A stretch of DNA of 64,000 bases from Tetradesmus obliquus (GCA_030272155.1 CP126206.1:2728001-2792000); one strand, 5' to 3'; shown: positions 20,223 through 35,264, counted from the stretch's first letter. Notes: generated by a model from the sequence alone, not told the origin. Program-made: numbers and translations.

Positions 20223-23200
20223 TGGTTCGCTGCTGCTGTCCTGGTCCCAGTCTATCAGCGGCACTAGTTTTACTGTCCCAGCACTTCCAGAGACCCTCCT
20301 GCTGCCCTTTGCAGCAGCAGCAGCAGCAGCAGCAGTGCTGGCTGTGCCAGCTGCAGCCTTTGTGGGCGAGGCAGCATGCCGCTGATGCAGCAGCAGCGGC
20401 TGGCAGCTATCACCGGCGGCAGGCGCATGCAGCAGATGCTCACTGTACGGCGGAGGGTCTGACAGAACTGGAGCGTCTGCTGCTGCTGCTGCTGCAAGTG
20501 GTGCTGTTGCTGCTGCTGCTGCCTGCCGCCCGGCGGCTGGGCTGCTGCGCACAGTGCCGCCTATGCTGCCTCCAGTTGCTGCAACACCCTCAGCATCACT
20601 GCTGCAAGCCCTGCGCAGCAACAGCTGCGGCCTGCTGCTGCTGCTGCTGCTGCTGCCTAAACCTGTTACTGCATGTCCTACAATGGGGGACCCGGGTGCT
20701 GCTGCTGGCATCATATCTGGCTCACAGCTGTGTGCCCTGCGCACCGCCAGCAGCTGCCGCAAGTGCTGCTGCTGCTGCTGAGGCTGCGTCTGTGCCTGGC
20801 AGCAGCGCGGGGAGCCTCTGTGCTTCAATTCGATGTCGTCTAGCGGTGCTGCTGCTGCCAGTGCTGCCGTCTCTGCTGCATCTTCTTCTGAAGAGCACGA
20901 GGCAGTTGATGACGGTGCAGACGCATCCACAGCTGCTGAGTCGCCATTGGTGGTGACCGACGCTGACATGGCGGCGGCTGCATCATATGCAGCAGCACAT
21001 GCTCGCTGCTGCTGCTGCCCCTGCTGCAAAGGTCCCTGCTGCGCAGCATCTGGCTGCCGCAGCTGCTGCTGCTGCTGCTGCAGCTCCCAGGCACCCTCCT
21101 CCAGCTGCTGCTGCTGCTGCTCCTGCTGGTGCTGCTGCCAGCTGAGTGTGCGCCGCGGCCAGAGCTGCCTGTCCTGCTGCTCAAGTACCTTTGCTGCCGG
21201 CATGTAGGTGAACACATCACTGTCATGCTGCTGGTCTGCCTGCTGACTAGACAGCGGGGTGAAGCTTTGCAGCTCATCGTTATATGAGACATCGCAGCGC
21301 TGCGCTTGCAGCAGCCGGATCGCCGGCAGCTGCACTGCAGGCTGCTGCTGCTGCTGCTGCCAGCCTCCCGGATGCTGTAGATCTTCTTGCTGCTGCTGCT
21401 GTTGCTGCTGGGGGTCAAGTGGTGCACACCCTGCATCTTGCAGCTGGTTATGCTGCTGCTGCTGCTGCGGCCAGATGTCATCTATGCTGGCTGCTGCAGC
21501 TGCTGCTCCTAGCTGCAGCCCACCCTCTGCAAAGCCATCATCAAATGGGTTGTTGCTGCCATTGGGAGGTAATGCTGCCTCAGCTGCTGCTGCTGCTGGC
21601 ATTGCAGCACCACATGCAGCAGCGGCATCAAATGCGACTGCAAAGGGGTTGTTGGAGCGGTTGGCCGTGGGCAGGATGCTGCTGTTCTCAAGTTCCTGCA
21701 GAGCTGGCGCTGCTAGCGCTAATCGTCCCGAAGCACCCGCCATGTGATGCTGCTGCTGCTCGGTTTGCTGCTGCTGCTGCCTCGCAGAGTGCTGCCGGAG
21801 ACTGGCAGCACTCAGAGCTGGCAGTGGGCAGTTCTCCTGGATGCCACTTGCCACCATCCTCAGCTGCCTCGCCCCACCCACCCCGCCACCCTTGATCCAC
21901 ACCGTGCCGCTGCTGCTGCCGCTGCTGCTCACTGCAAACTGCCACCACTCGCCTGATCTCACGTGCTGCAGCAGCAGCCACTCCAACAGCCACGCTGATG
22001 CATAGCCCCGCCCATCATGCCAGATGCTGATACTGCTGAAACCTGAGGGCTCGTGGTTGTTCAAACAGATCCAGTCATGCTGTGTGCTGCCAGTGGGGAG
22101 GCTGCAGCGGGCTCCGTTTGCTAGCTGCAGCTGGTGGCTGGTGCCTGAGGCTGCTCCTGTGAGACTGAGGCTGACCTGAAGGCGTTGGCATGCAGGTGGG
22201 TGCAGTGGGCAGTAGTTGAATACAATTGCAAGCAAGGCATGCAGGAGCAGGTGCCGGAGGCTGCTCCTGTGAGGCCGAGGCTGACCTGGAAGCACATTGA
22301 CAGTTGAATGCAGTCGACATATGTTTAGTGGAGTGCAACTGCGATGCAGTTGGTGGCTGGTGCCTGAGGCTGCGCGGATTCAACTGAGGCTGACCTGGCA
22401 GCAGATTGGCAGTTGAAATCAGTTGGCAAAGAATGTTCAGTTCAGTGCAAGTGTGATGCAACAGGCAACTGGCCGTGTTGGTCATGGCAGAACACACACA
22501 GGCTGGAGACAGCTATCCTAAAACTGCGGCGCAACTGCGTCGGCGCCTGCTGTGGTCCTGTGTGGAGTTGGCTGCTGCAGCAGCCTGTGCCAGCGCAGCC
22601 CCTGAAATGCTTGGCAATGCGCTTGCGCAGCGCTTTGATCATCAGCAAGGATGCGTGCCAAACGTACCGCCTGCTTGTAAGGGCAATACATTGTTGATAT
22701 GCCTATTTGGTGCAGAGACGCTACATTGCAGGACAAGCGTGTAAGGACACTCTGACAAACCATATACACTTGCTGTTTGTTACCAAGTGTGTATCATCAT
22801 CAAAGCAACCGGAAACAGAGCAGGTAGCCAGTCAGGGCGCAATCCGCTGCTCACCAGCCATAGCAATCATGCAGCTATAGCCAACAGCTGCTGCCAGCTG
22901 TTCAGAGCTGCAAGTGCGCCACCCAGATTAACAGACATTGATGGATCCGGCCGATTAGGGCTTCAATGCAGCCTACCCACCCAAACAAAAAATGCCGTGC
23001 AACAAGCTGTGGCGCGCTGCGAGTGTGCATGACCACACTACTACTGTGCACATCAAATTGATGATGATGATCTGCCGGAGCAGAGCACAGGAGCGGCACA
23101 CACAGGAGGAGCAGGGCAGGCTGCTGCTCAAGCAGCAGCATGCTGCCGCTCACCTGTTTGTTGCTGGCTACGTTGGTCACCACAATGGATTGCAACAATT

Positions 23201-25947
23201 GTAACACCTGAGATTGAGCTGCAGCTGTCTAGGCAGTTCTACTGGCACCACACAGCACCTCCCAATGGAGTGATTGCGCAGAAGCCAGGAACTTGGCGCC
23301 AAGGCACACGCAGCGGCCCAAATAGCAGTCATGAACGTTGTGCTGAGCATGCGCTGCGCATGTTAAGCACAGTCACAGTGCAGGTGGGTAACAAAGGCCC
23401 AGAAAAACCCTCATATCAGGGCACAGAAGGCAGTACAAGTAACACATGCATACTGCTAGTGGTGTGTTGCTGACTGCCTGCAGCTGGCTGCCAAAGCGGT
23501 GCCTTAGATCAGCAGCTGCGGAAAGCCAGCAACGCATGTATGCAAACCACGCACAACCAGAACGCCTGCACTATTAACCCTACTACTACTAGCTCAAAAG
23601 CCTTGCGCCTGTTTGTGTGAAGTCACCCCGTTAATCACATGTGAGGAACAGCATGAGCTGGCCGGCCTACTCTACCCCAGGAGGAATTTAGTAAAAGCAC
23701 GGCTCTCCAAAACTGTTGGTGCTGTCACAGGCGATATATGTGCGGTGGGCGAAGTGCTCCCATCGCCAAATGCACGCGTTAGCCAGGCGCGCACAATTGC
23801 ACGCCCATCGCTCCACGAATCCATTGCTTGTGGTTTAATTGCAGACTGCGTGAGGTTCGACCACACACAGCCAAGCCATGTAGTTGAGCCACAATTGAGC
23901 CAGCAGCAGCCCTCATCGGCTTACCCTGGTGCGCGTGCCAGCTCCGTGCTTGCTGCTGGTGTGCAGGGCCAGGCGGTAGCTGCCAGCGCCAGCAAGCCAT
24001 GCTGCAGGCGGCGGCTCACCAAGCCAGGCAGCAGCAGCAGCAGCAGCAGCACTGTCTTCATCAAGCTGCTGCTCGCCGTCTGTCTCAAGGTCCACACTGC
24101 CGCTGCTGCAGCAGCTGCAGCCGTTGTCACTGCCGCTGACGCAATCTGCGCTATCCTCGGCATCACAGCCAGCTGCAATGCTCCATGCGTTACCGCCGCC
24201 GCCTGCTGCTGCCTCAGACTGCTGCAGCGCGCTAGGCTGGTTCAGCAGCTTACTCTCTGTGCCATCGCCGCTGCTGTGGCTGCCGTCCTGCAGTGCATTT
24301 GCCTGGAGTGCTCCACCCAGACTCCTGCTGCTGCTGCTAAGCTTCCCAGTCAGTGGCTGTGCTGATAGTGCTGGTACTGCCGTAGCTGCAGCTGGTACTG
24401 CCTGCAGCACGCCAGCTGCCGGCTCGCTGTAAGCAGCGCCTTGCTGCACAAAGGTGCCCTGACTGTTGTGTGCTGCAGCTGCTGCCAGCTCTTCTTCATA
24501 GTCATCTCCATCTTCTGATCCACAGTAGTCATCATAGGGATCATACGGCTGGTAGCCAGCGCCTGCAGTGGGATGGTGTGCAAAAACAGCCACGCAAGGT
24601 AAAAAGAGATTGAGCAAGGATACAGCCCGCATTTATCATCATAGGGATCATATGGCTCATAGCCAGCACCTGCAGTGAGGCAGGTGTGGTGGGTGCAGGC
24701 ACAGCCACACGGCGTCAGCCCTGCCCTGCTGCTGAAGCAACAGCGGCATCATCTGAATCAACTGCGCTGCAGAGTGTGTGCTGCACTACGTTGCACTGCA
24801 GCACACACAACAACTCACGCTACTGCTGCTGCTGCTGCTGTGCGCACTGCTCACCTCCCGTCATGCGCATCACTGGCAGCTCGTCATCGCTGCCAAATGA
24901 CGCCTCGCCGTCATCCAGGTAGCCGCCGCCACCATCATTATCATCACCATCACCACCTCCCCCTTGGCCCTTCACTGCTCACCTCCTGTCATGCGCATCA
25001 CCGGCAGCTCATCATCGCTGCCAAATGACGTCCTGCCGTCATCCAGGTAGCCGCCACCACCATCATTATCACCATCATCATTGCCCCCCTCACTACTTCG
25101 CAGCCAGCTGGCACCTCCATCCAGCTCATGCGCCAGCTCCTGCAGCCCCTGCTGCTGCTGCTGCTGCTGCTGACCTGGCTGCCGCCACTGCTGCTGCTGC
25201 TGCACTGGCCGAGGGTTGCCTGCGAGGGATAGCTCCTCAGCGCCCGCAGCAGCAGGGTTGGTGTACTCCACAAATGCAGAGCGCTCCACTTCCTCCTCCT
25301 CAGCCTCACTCGCGCAGTAGCTGCTGCTGATCGCGCTGCTGGCGTCACTGCTGCTGTCACAAGGCACCAAGCTGCCCACGAGCTGCTGCGCCCCTGCTGC
25401 TGCTGCTGCAGGTGGATCTCGCGCAGCAGCTGCTGCAGCAGCAGCTGGCTGCCATGCTTTGTCTGTTACATTGGACTCCAGCAGGTCACTGTCTGCCTCG
25501 GAACCTTCCAGATCAAGTGGTGCTCCAGTTGACAGCTCAGCAAAGCTTAACCCTGGGCTCAACGGCGCCACACCTGGCTGCTGCTGCTGCTGCTGCCAGC
25601 CCAGGTGTGCTGTTGCCCCTGACAGATCACCATGCACTCCAGCCTGAGTGTGTAGTGGGCTCACAGGGGAGGACCAGGCTGAAGATTGGTTGGAGGCAAT
25701 TGCTGCAGTGTCAGAGTAGGCATAGCCAGCATAGCTGCCAGCTGCTGGCGAGCCGGGCGCACTGCACTGAAGTTCACAGTCCACATCACTGTGCGCAGCG
25801 CTGTGAAGTTCACTGTGAGGGTCGTCACTGCCAAAGTCGCTGCCGCCGTTGCTTGCTGCTGCTTCCGCGGCACCAAATGCGCCCTGGATGGCTGCTACCG
25901 CCTGCAGCTTGAGCAAAGGCGGCTCGGGACTGCTGTGCCTGCTCGCG

Positions 25948-25988
<41 letters not shown>

Positions 25989-28900
25989 GTGTGGCGCGCC
26001 TGCTGTTGCATCTGCAGCTGCTGCTTGACCATAGCTGTGTCCAGCATGCACGTCTGCCGCAGGCGCTTCTCTGGCGCTGGCAGCAGCAGCGGCTGCCGAG
26101 TGCAGCGCTGCGGCAGCAGCAGCACTCGATGCAACCGCCAGCCGTGAGGGTGTAGCAGCAGGTGTCACTCCTGGTGTCACTCCTGCTGCTGACTTAGTAG
26201 GAGTGGCAGCAGGAGCACATGGCGCTGCTACTGGCGGGGACCAAGGAGCCATAGGCAGCGGAGGCAAGCCAGCGCCGCTGCTGATGCGCGCTCTCATTGC
26301 ACTGCTGATTTGGCTGAGGCCACCCTCGCTGCTGCTGCTGCCGTCGTCACTGCTGCTGCTGCTGTGCCGCACACCTGCTGCTGGTGTTGCTGCATCTCGC
26401 TCGTCCTCCTCAAAAGTGGCATTTCTGTATACTGATAGCGGCGTGGATTGCACCAGCGGGCTCGCCGCTGCCACTGCTGCTGCTGTGTCAGCTGCGCCGT
26501 CGGCTTCTGCTGCTGCTACTGCTGCCGCAAACCCTAAGCCCTGCTGGGAAGAGCGCCCCATGCTGCGCAGCATTACATTGTCTGACACCCTAGGCGTGCG
26601 CGCGCTACCGCCCACCGACCCGGGGCCAGTTGCATGTGACAGCCGTGCAGCTGACATCACGGCACTGTGGCTTGCTGCTAGCATATCCGGGCTCGCCTGC
26701 TCTTCATCGTTAAACAGGCTGTTCTCAAAGATAGCGCTCTCACCCAGCGTGCTGCTGCATGCTGACAGGCCGCCGAGTGCAGCGCCAGCTGCTGTTGCTG
26801 CTGCTGCTATGCCGCCTGCTGAGGCTCGCAATGAACTGCGCTGCGAGCTTTGTCCTGACAACAGCTGCTGTAGGCCCTCGCCAGCAGGCAAACCTCCCTC
26901 GCTGACAGCAGCAGCAGCTGCCAGCACTGCTGCTGCTGCTGCCGCATCATCCTGCACAGATTCTGTGGCAGACATCCACGCATTGCTGCTGCTGCCGCGC
27001 ACGGCGTCCACTTCGACTGTGTCATACGCAGCAGCAGCTGCTGCTGCCTCCTTGAACGAAGGCGAGTTCAGGCTGTCAATGCTTGCGCGCATCTGCTGCT
27101 GCTGCTGCTGCTCAGGCTCCCAGTCACCACTAGAGCCAGTACGCCTCAAGCTGCGGCTGGCGCTATCGGCACGCCACTGCCGCCTGCTGCTGCGCTGCAA
27201 AGCTTCTGCTTCTCCTTCTGCATCTCCCCACGCTGCATTGTCTGTGACAGCTGCAGCTCCGCCAGCTGCTGCTGCGGCTGGAGAGGCCTGCGGCGTCAGC
27301 AGCAGCCCGTGTGACCTAACCAGCGCTGCAGGCGGGCTCAGCATCCCCACCTGCTGCTGCTGCTGAGTCAGTGCTGCTGCCCTGGCTGCCTGCAGCGCCG
27401 AAGGCAGCGATGGCAGGCTCTTGTGCACCAGCAGTGGCGGGGTGAGGCCTGCAGGGCCTGGGGAGCTGAGGGTTGAGGGCACAGGGCTGATGGGGCCGAT
27501 TGCTGCCAGAGCCTCCTCCAGATCCTCCCTCAGGGACTTGGCCTGCGTGGGGCAGCAGGAACAAGCAAACAAGCAGCAACAATGAAGGTGGCAGCAGCAG
27601 TGTCAGCCTAATAGAAGCACAGGTGGTGCACATACACAGATGCACACATGCCCTTGCACACGACCGCTCGGGCGCGCATGCTCGCAAGCAGTCAACCCAC
27701 TTTGGCGCTTGGGCGCATACCAATTCACAGACCACTTGCGCACAGAGGAACATGCAAGCACATCACTCGCATATGTTTACACTGAAGAATGCTGCGCCTG
27801 CGCATGTTTACAAAACAGCTGCAGGAACCACAGCATGCCCTGACAACTGTCTGCAACCACTTGTTGCTGTGCTACAAGCTGGGGCAACAAACGCCACAAG
27901 CACAAATGCAGAACAGGAACAAAAGACGCAAGCTGCATTCATTCTATCACTTCTTACGTATGCTGCATGGCGTGACGGCTACTTCAGAACCGCACATTAC
28001 AGCTCTCGCTCACCTTTTCAGTGGCCGTGGCTGCCTCCAGCAGTGCTGCCTTGGCATCATCTGCTGCCCGCGCCAGGTTGGCAGCTACATCCTGCACCTG
28101 GTGCTGCAGCTGCAGCATGTCCTGCTGCTGCTCATCCTCACGCGCCTGCAGCTCCAGCAGTTGCTGCTGCAGCTGCGGCAGCACCTGCAGGCGCTGCAGT
28201 GCAGCAGCAGCCGCCTGAGCGCTCGATTGCTGCTGCACATGCAGCAGCTGCAGCTCTTGCCGCGCCTGCTGCAGCTGCTGCTGCACCTGCGCCAGCGCAG
28301 CAGTTGATGCCTGGGACTGCTGCGACAGTGCAGCATCCTGCTGCTGCAGGTTGCGCAGCAGCTGCTGCAGCTGCTCAAGCTGCTGCTGGTGCGCTTGGTG
28401 CTGCTCGGAGAGTGCGGCAAGAGCTGCTGCGTCTTGCTTGGAGCCTGCTGCATGCTGGGCGGATAGTACGGTCTCCACCTGCAGGAGCAGCCACATGCGC
28501 GGCAGGCAGCATCCACATTGAGCACGCCATGCGCATGAACCTTCTGAAAGGAGCTCTACTTCACAGGCAGTTGCTGCAGCATGCATTGCAGACTCGCTCA
28601 CTGCACACTGCACACCATGCAGGTTATATGAAGTCAGCAAGCAGCCAAGCACCCCTAAGCAGTCAAGCACCCATACAATCATTCAAAATCCAAAAGAGCG
28701 GCTGACTGCTGGTCAATTGAAGCAACCCGTTGCACACACGCGCGCCCACCTTTTCCAGCGCGTCTGCCGCGGCTTCCTCAGCGCGCGCAGCAGCAGCCTT
28801 CCTTGATGCCTCCAGGATCTCCAAGTCCTCCAGCCGCTGCGTTGCATCACCCACACCATTCTGCATCTCCACGCGCAGCTCAAACAGCAGCTGCGACAGC

Positions 28901-31900
28901 TCATCCAGCTGCTTCTGCTGCTGCACGGTCTGCTCCGCTGCCGCAGCAGCCGCGCTGCCGCTGCTGCTGGCCACAGCACCCGACAGCTGCGCCAGGTGCT
29001 GCTGCAGCTCAGCAACAGCAGCTGCTGCTGCTGTAGCCTGCCGTGCTGCCTCAGATGCTGCTGGCAGCTGCGTCTCTAGCCGCTGCACTGCTGCTGCTGT
29101 CTCTTCATGGCTCTCGGCTGCATCCTTGGCTGCTGCGGCAGCGGCCGCAGCTTCAACTTGCGCCTGCTGCACATCAGCACGCAATGCGAGCAGCTCTGCT
29201 GACGCACCTGCAGCTGCTGCTGTTGATGCACTTGCCTGCGACTGCTCAAACTCCTGCCGCAGCTGCGCAACTGCTGCTGCCGCAACAGAGCCCTGCTGTG
29301 CTGCATCCCTTGCAGCAGCAGCTGCGCTCTCAACACTGTCTGCCAGCCCCTGCACATCCCGCCGCAGCACAACACCCGCTGTGACATCCAGCTGCACCTG
29401 GCTCTGCAGATCCTTCAGCGCAGCAGCAGTAGCTGCTGTCGACTGCTCAGCTTGCTGCCGCAGCTGATCCAAGCCTGCAGCAGCCTCTGCTGCTTGCTGT
29501 GCTGTGGCAGCTGCAGCCTCAGCCTGCGACCTGAGTGCAGCGGCCTCCTGGGCTGCTGCAGCAGCCTGCTTCTCTGCTGCTGCTACTGCCTCCTGCAGAG
29601 ATGGCAGGCACTCTACTGCTTCCATCGCCTTCCAGGCTGCAGCAGAAGCCTGCTGCACCTCCTGCTGCAGCTGCTGCACTGCCTCAGATGCTGCCGTGCT
29701 CTGCTGTGCTGCTGCTGCAGACTGCTGCAGCGCCTCACGCAACTGCTCTGCTTGGTCCTTGCCCTGCTGCGTTGCAGCAATGGCCTCAGCAGCAGCAGCA
29801 CCCACCTCCTGCTGCAGCTGGGCTACCTGTGTGTGCAGTTTCTGCAAGCAGAGCAGTGGCAGCAAGATGTGCGGCAGTGTAAGACAGAGCGTGAGTGCAA
29901 AAAGCATGCAGGCATGCAAGGCCTGCGCGCGCCCAACTAACGATTGCAACGATACCTGCAGAGCAATCAGCTGCGAGCGCGCGCTTGCAGCGCACAGAAC
30001 ACACACACGATACATAGACACGCGCGCACGCCATGCACAATGCATGTAACAGCGACACAAGCACACACATGCACACACTTTGCATATACATCAGCACATG
30101 AGCAGCCAACATGCGTGCACACAGACGCACACGCGCGCACTTGCCAACACGCGCACAGCACACACGCGCACAGGTGCGCTCAGGCTCACATGCAAAAAAG
30201 CGCACACACGCCTGCACACCCTCGCGTACACGCACCTGAACACACGCGCGCGCACACGTTAAGCGCGCGCACACACATGCACACACGGATACGGGCGTGC
30301 ACTGATGCACAACCAAAAGTACATGTGAGGCCACATGCTCTTGCACACGCACACATGCGTGCAGTTCAGCTACTTCCGCGTGCACGCGCATGCACATGCA
30401 CACACGCGCGCAAACAGAATTGTAACTGCACAAGCACATTCAGACGCGTGCGCGCACATGCCCATGCACATGTGCACGTGCACGCTGTGTGTGTGGTACA
30501 CACGAACCCGCGCTTGCACATGTGCATTCACATGCAGAGACACGCACGCGCAACCGCAGATGCACAGGTACGCCCGCACGCGTACGCGCGCACAAACACA
30601 AAGGTGCATGCGGACATACCCGCGCACATACACACGCGTGTGCAAAAACATGCACTCACACCAGCACACGTGTCAACCCAATGGGGCTCGCACACAAACA
30701 CGCACACGCAGATACACATACGCGCGCACACAAGTGCAAGCGCACGCGTGCGCAGATGCACACGCCCACACACACGGCCCACACACCCGCACACTTAACA
30801 CATTACATTGATATGTCACACGCGCGCACCCTTGCACGCCCACACACAAACACACGCACGCGTGCGCACATGTGCAAGCGCTGCGACATGAATGCTATAC
30901 AGCACGGCGCCCACTGCACGTGCAGACAATGCACATGCGCGCATGCGCGTGCGTGTGCACACACGCTCTTACACAAACGAATGCACATGCGCGCACAAAC
31001 CCACACGTTGGGCAGAAAAAATTCACTCGTAGACATGGGCAGCACACACATCCATTGAGGCACTCACTAGCAACAAACACACCAGCGAACGCGCCTCTGA
31101 TGCCCACATGCACAACATGAGTAATCCAGCTTGCACGCTGCAACACCACACAGCTAGCAGCCTGCTGCGCTTACCTTGAGTGTATGCGCCGGCATATCCT
31201 CCGGCTCCTGTGCTGCTGGGCGCAGCAGCTCCTGCTGCTTCAGCAGCTGCGCCTGCTCAGCAGCCTCTGCTGCCTTGTCAGCCGCTTGTTGTAGCTCTGA
31301 CTTCATGCCTGAGGTGTCCGCAGTGACCTGCTGCAGCTCGGAGCGCAGCTGTTCAACATTCGCAGCTGCTGCTTCCACTGCCTTTGCTGCAGCAGCCGCC
31401 TGTTCTCGAAGCTCAGGAGTCGACTGCGCTGCTGCTTGCGCTGCTGCTTGTGCTTGCTGCACAGCATCCTGAAGCTCGCGCATGCCTGCCGAAGTGTCCT
31501 CAGCTTGCCGGGCAGCTGCCGCTGCCGCCTGCTCCACCTGCTGCTGCAGCTGCGCAACGGCCGCAGACGCCTGCGTTGCCTGCTGCAGCGCTGTTGCCGT
31601 CTCTGAAGACTCCAGCAGCTGCGTAACTGCATCCGCTGCCACCTGACCTTGCTGCGCAGCTGCTGCGGCCTGCTGCACGTCCAGGCGCAGCTGCGGCAGC
31701 TGCTCTGCGACGTCCCTGCTCTGCTGCGCTGCATTGCTGGCAACTGAGGTGAAACTCTCAACCTCCAGCTGCAGCTGTGCCACTTGCTCGCGCAGATCCT
31801 GCAGGGGTGCAACAGGCAGCAGGAGATGGCAGCAGTGGCTTTCAAAATGCCGCATCAGACGAAGGCGCTGCAGCACACACGTTAGCATATGTGCCACTGA

Positions 31901-34900
31901 CACAGAGCTGCATGCTGTTGCCAGTGCCTTGGTGCTGTCTCACCCATAGACAACATCTATTAGCCAAGCCTCAGCAGCCCTCTGCAACCGTGCATGCCAC
32001 CTGCACTAACGTGCTAGTACTGCTTTTTTGCTGCTACTGCTGCTGCTGGCGCAGTGCCCCCTGCTGGTACGGTCCCCTGTTGCGCAAGCTACCCTAAATG
32101 TGCATATGCAATGCCACACGCACCTCCATTCCCTTCAGCGTCTCCTTCACGCCTGCAAGCTCCTCCTGCACCGCTGACAGCAGCGCAGGCTGCGCTGCGC
32201 CACCCTGGCCTGCTGCCTGCTGCTGATCAACTCCCTGCTGGGCCCCTCCTTCTGCTGCAAGTGCCTCCTGCATGCCTACTACAGCCTCAGCTAGGCCCTT
32301 GCGCACATCCTCACGCAGCTGCTGCAGCCCTTCTGAGGCATCTGCTGCTTTCTGCGCGGCCAGCTCTGTCTCTGCTGCAAGCCGGTTCACCACAAAGCGC
32401 AGCTCAGTCACTGCGCCTGCAGCATTCGCAGCAGCCACGCCAGGGCTAGACAGCAGCTCCTGTACTTTCTGTGTGAGCTGCTCGAGTGCTGCAGTGGCAG
32501 TGCTGCTCTGCTTGGATGCCGCCTCTGCCTCGGCTACTGCTGCCTGCGCGTGCTGCACAGCCTGGTGCAGCTCTGCAGCTGATGATCCACTGAAAGTGTC
32601 CTGCAGCTGCTGAAACTCTGCGCGTAGCTGCTCCAAGCTGGCTGTAGCTGCCTCTCCTGCAGCCGGCGCATCGGCTGCCTCACCACCCATGCTGCTCAGC
32701 AGCCGCTGCTCTGCGATGGTCTGCTCTGCCAGCTGCTGCTGCACTGCCTGCAGCTGAACCTGCAGCTCCTCAACTGCCTGGCTTGCTTTGCTGCCTTGCT
32801 CTGCGGCATCTGCTGCAGCCGCAACTTCAGCTTTCAGCTGCTCCACAGCAGCAGCGGCAGCAGCAGCAGCCTCAGCAGCCTGTTGCACATCTTCCTGCAG
32901 CTGCTCAACGGCAGCAGCCACTTCTTGCCCGCCACGCGCAGCACTTTCTGCTGATTTTGCTGCGCCCACCGCATCCTGTATACCCTGCTGCAGCTGCTCG
33001 ATCGCAGCCGCCACCTGCTTGCTCTGCTCTGCCGCTGCAGTCGCCTCTGCAGCAGCTGCCAGTGCCCGCTGAACTTCCATGCGCGCGTCTTCAGCAGTAT
33101 CATCTGCATTCTCTGCTGCTGCCTCTGCTGACCTGGCAGCCTCCAGTGCAGCTTGCACATCTGCCTGCAGCTGCTCCACCAGCTCTGCTGTGCTGCTGCT
33201 GAGTTCAGCAGCCTCAACAGCCTGCTGCACCTGCTGCTGCAGCTGCTCCAGCTGTTGCTTGTTCGCCGGTGCGGATGCCTCTGCTGCTTCTGCTGCCCAA
33301 ACTGCGGCCTGCGCTTGCTGCTGCTGGCGGCGCAGCTTGTCTTCCACCTGCACGCCAGCATAGCAGAAATTAAAGGTCTGTGAGCGAGCCTTGCAGTGAC
33401 AGAAGCAATGGCGTGTGGCTGTGGTGCAGTGCACTTGAAAGGCAGGCAACCAAGGCACGCATTGATCAGCATGCATCACATGTGTGCCGATGATGATCTG
33501 CAATGTCTATGACTGCACTGCATCAGGTGAGTGCACCACCGCGCACGCTGCCAGGCCAGCCATCAGCTGAAGAACAGCCCTCTTCCCAGAACGATCTGCT
33601 TGCACTATGCTGCGATGGGACAGTCCTGTACAACAGAACACCCCGCACTCACCATCTGCAACTGCAGGTCCAGCTGCAGCACCTGCTCAGCCAGCTGATC
33701 ATTGCCTTGCTGCAGCTTCTGCTCAAGCTCCTGCAGCTGCTGCGGCTGCACATGCTGCTGCTGCTGGCTGCTGCTGCTGCCATCTGTTAGGTCGTCCAGC
33801 CGAGACTGCAGCTCTACTACTTCCTGCTGCAGCGTGTTCAACTGCTGCTGTAATTCTTGGCGGCTCTGCGTGCACAACACCACGGAGCCAACTTGTTGTC
33901 AGCAGTTGACACTAAACAACATTGCAAGAGCTGCAGGAGTGCAGAATATGTCGTGCGCGCTGGAAGAAACTTCCAGCTAGCTGCTCTGTGTCGCTATGCA
34001 CTCGTAGTTCAACGCAGTCTGTGCTTGTTGTTGCCACTGCATCTCTGTGTCTAAAAAGCATCGCCCCTTCATTTCCTACATGCAGTCCCAGACATGCTGG
34101 TTGCACTTGCTTACATGCATGCACGCATATGCCTTCTGGGCTTGGTGCAGAGCTATCACCCCAGGAAAAGCATCAGCAGGCACAGGCTCACCGCATCGCG
34201 TGTGAAGCTGCCGGAGAGGCTGCTGCGGAACTCTGCAGCCGTGGGCGTGCCGCAGCGGCTGCTGCTGGATAAGTGGCCAGGCGCAAAGCGGCTGATGGCC
34301 GCGTTCAGCTGCTCCTCAAACTGCTCAATCCTGCAAGGCAGAAACATTGGCAGAAACCGGCAACACCGCTTGGGCTGTGGGTTTTGGATAGCGCTGATGG
34401 CAGCAGCAGAAGCAGCAACTGCTGCATGAATGCATTGCAAGTGCGCTCCAGGTGCTGCTTATGCACTACGCACGAGCGCAACAGATCAAGATGAAAAGGC
34501 AGCCGGCAAAGCACCCATCTACATGTCCTGCTACAGCAATCAACAGCACTAATACCAGCGTACCTGTTCTTCACAGTGGGTTGCATCTCCAGCAATGCTG
34601 CAGACGCCTCGCCGCTCTGTGCTGCAAGGTACATCTGCTGCTGCTGCTCCTCCAGCGCCGCCACACGCGCAGCGAGGCTGCCTAGATCCGCCTGCAGCTG
34701 GTCTGCGCCTGCAACCTGACCCTGCGCAGCAGCAGCAGCAGCAACAGCCGGGTGAGGACGGCGTGACAGCAGCGTAACATGGTGCTGCAGAGCCCACCAG
34801 ATTGCACACCTGGGGCAGAGCAAGCTCAGCATGCGCTGGCACTTGCGCTGACATCTGCACTGGCAATGCCAGTCTGGCATCTGCGCTAGCAGTTGGGTTA

Positions 34901-35232
34901 GGACCATGTAGCCCTCATGCAGCCAGACACGCAGTAGTGAGCGTGCTTCCCTATGAGCCAGCTCACGCACCTGACGCTGCTGCTGCTCGCCCTGCGCATC
35001 TCCCGCTGCATCGTCCAGCCCCGCATGCCGCGCCGCATAGTCCTCCTCCAGTATTGCCAGCCGAGCTTCCACTGCCCCGCACTGCAAGCCATCCAGCGGA
35101 GCCGCATCTGCTGCTGCCTGCTCCACGTCCTGCAGGCGCCGCTTCACGCTCTTCAGCTCGGCTTGCAGCGCTGCAAACTGCACCTCGTCTGCCACCTGGG
35201 AGATGCGGTGCTGCATGGGGCTCAGCAGCGGC

Positions 35233-35264
<32 letters not shown>

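Noticed and set aside
20840-21481. Long open frames on the strand opposite the giant PLAT gene (also 26203-27366, 28730-29467, 18350-18961)
   Set aside because: CAG/CTG-rich coding sequence has few stops in any frame; these are Cys-, Leu- or Ser-rich shadows without starts, splice logic or family resemblance.
29944-31058. His/Thr-rich open frames of up to 284 codons
   Set aside because: They follow from the CACACG low-complexity intron and change frame freely; no coding signal.
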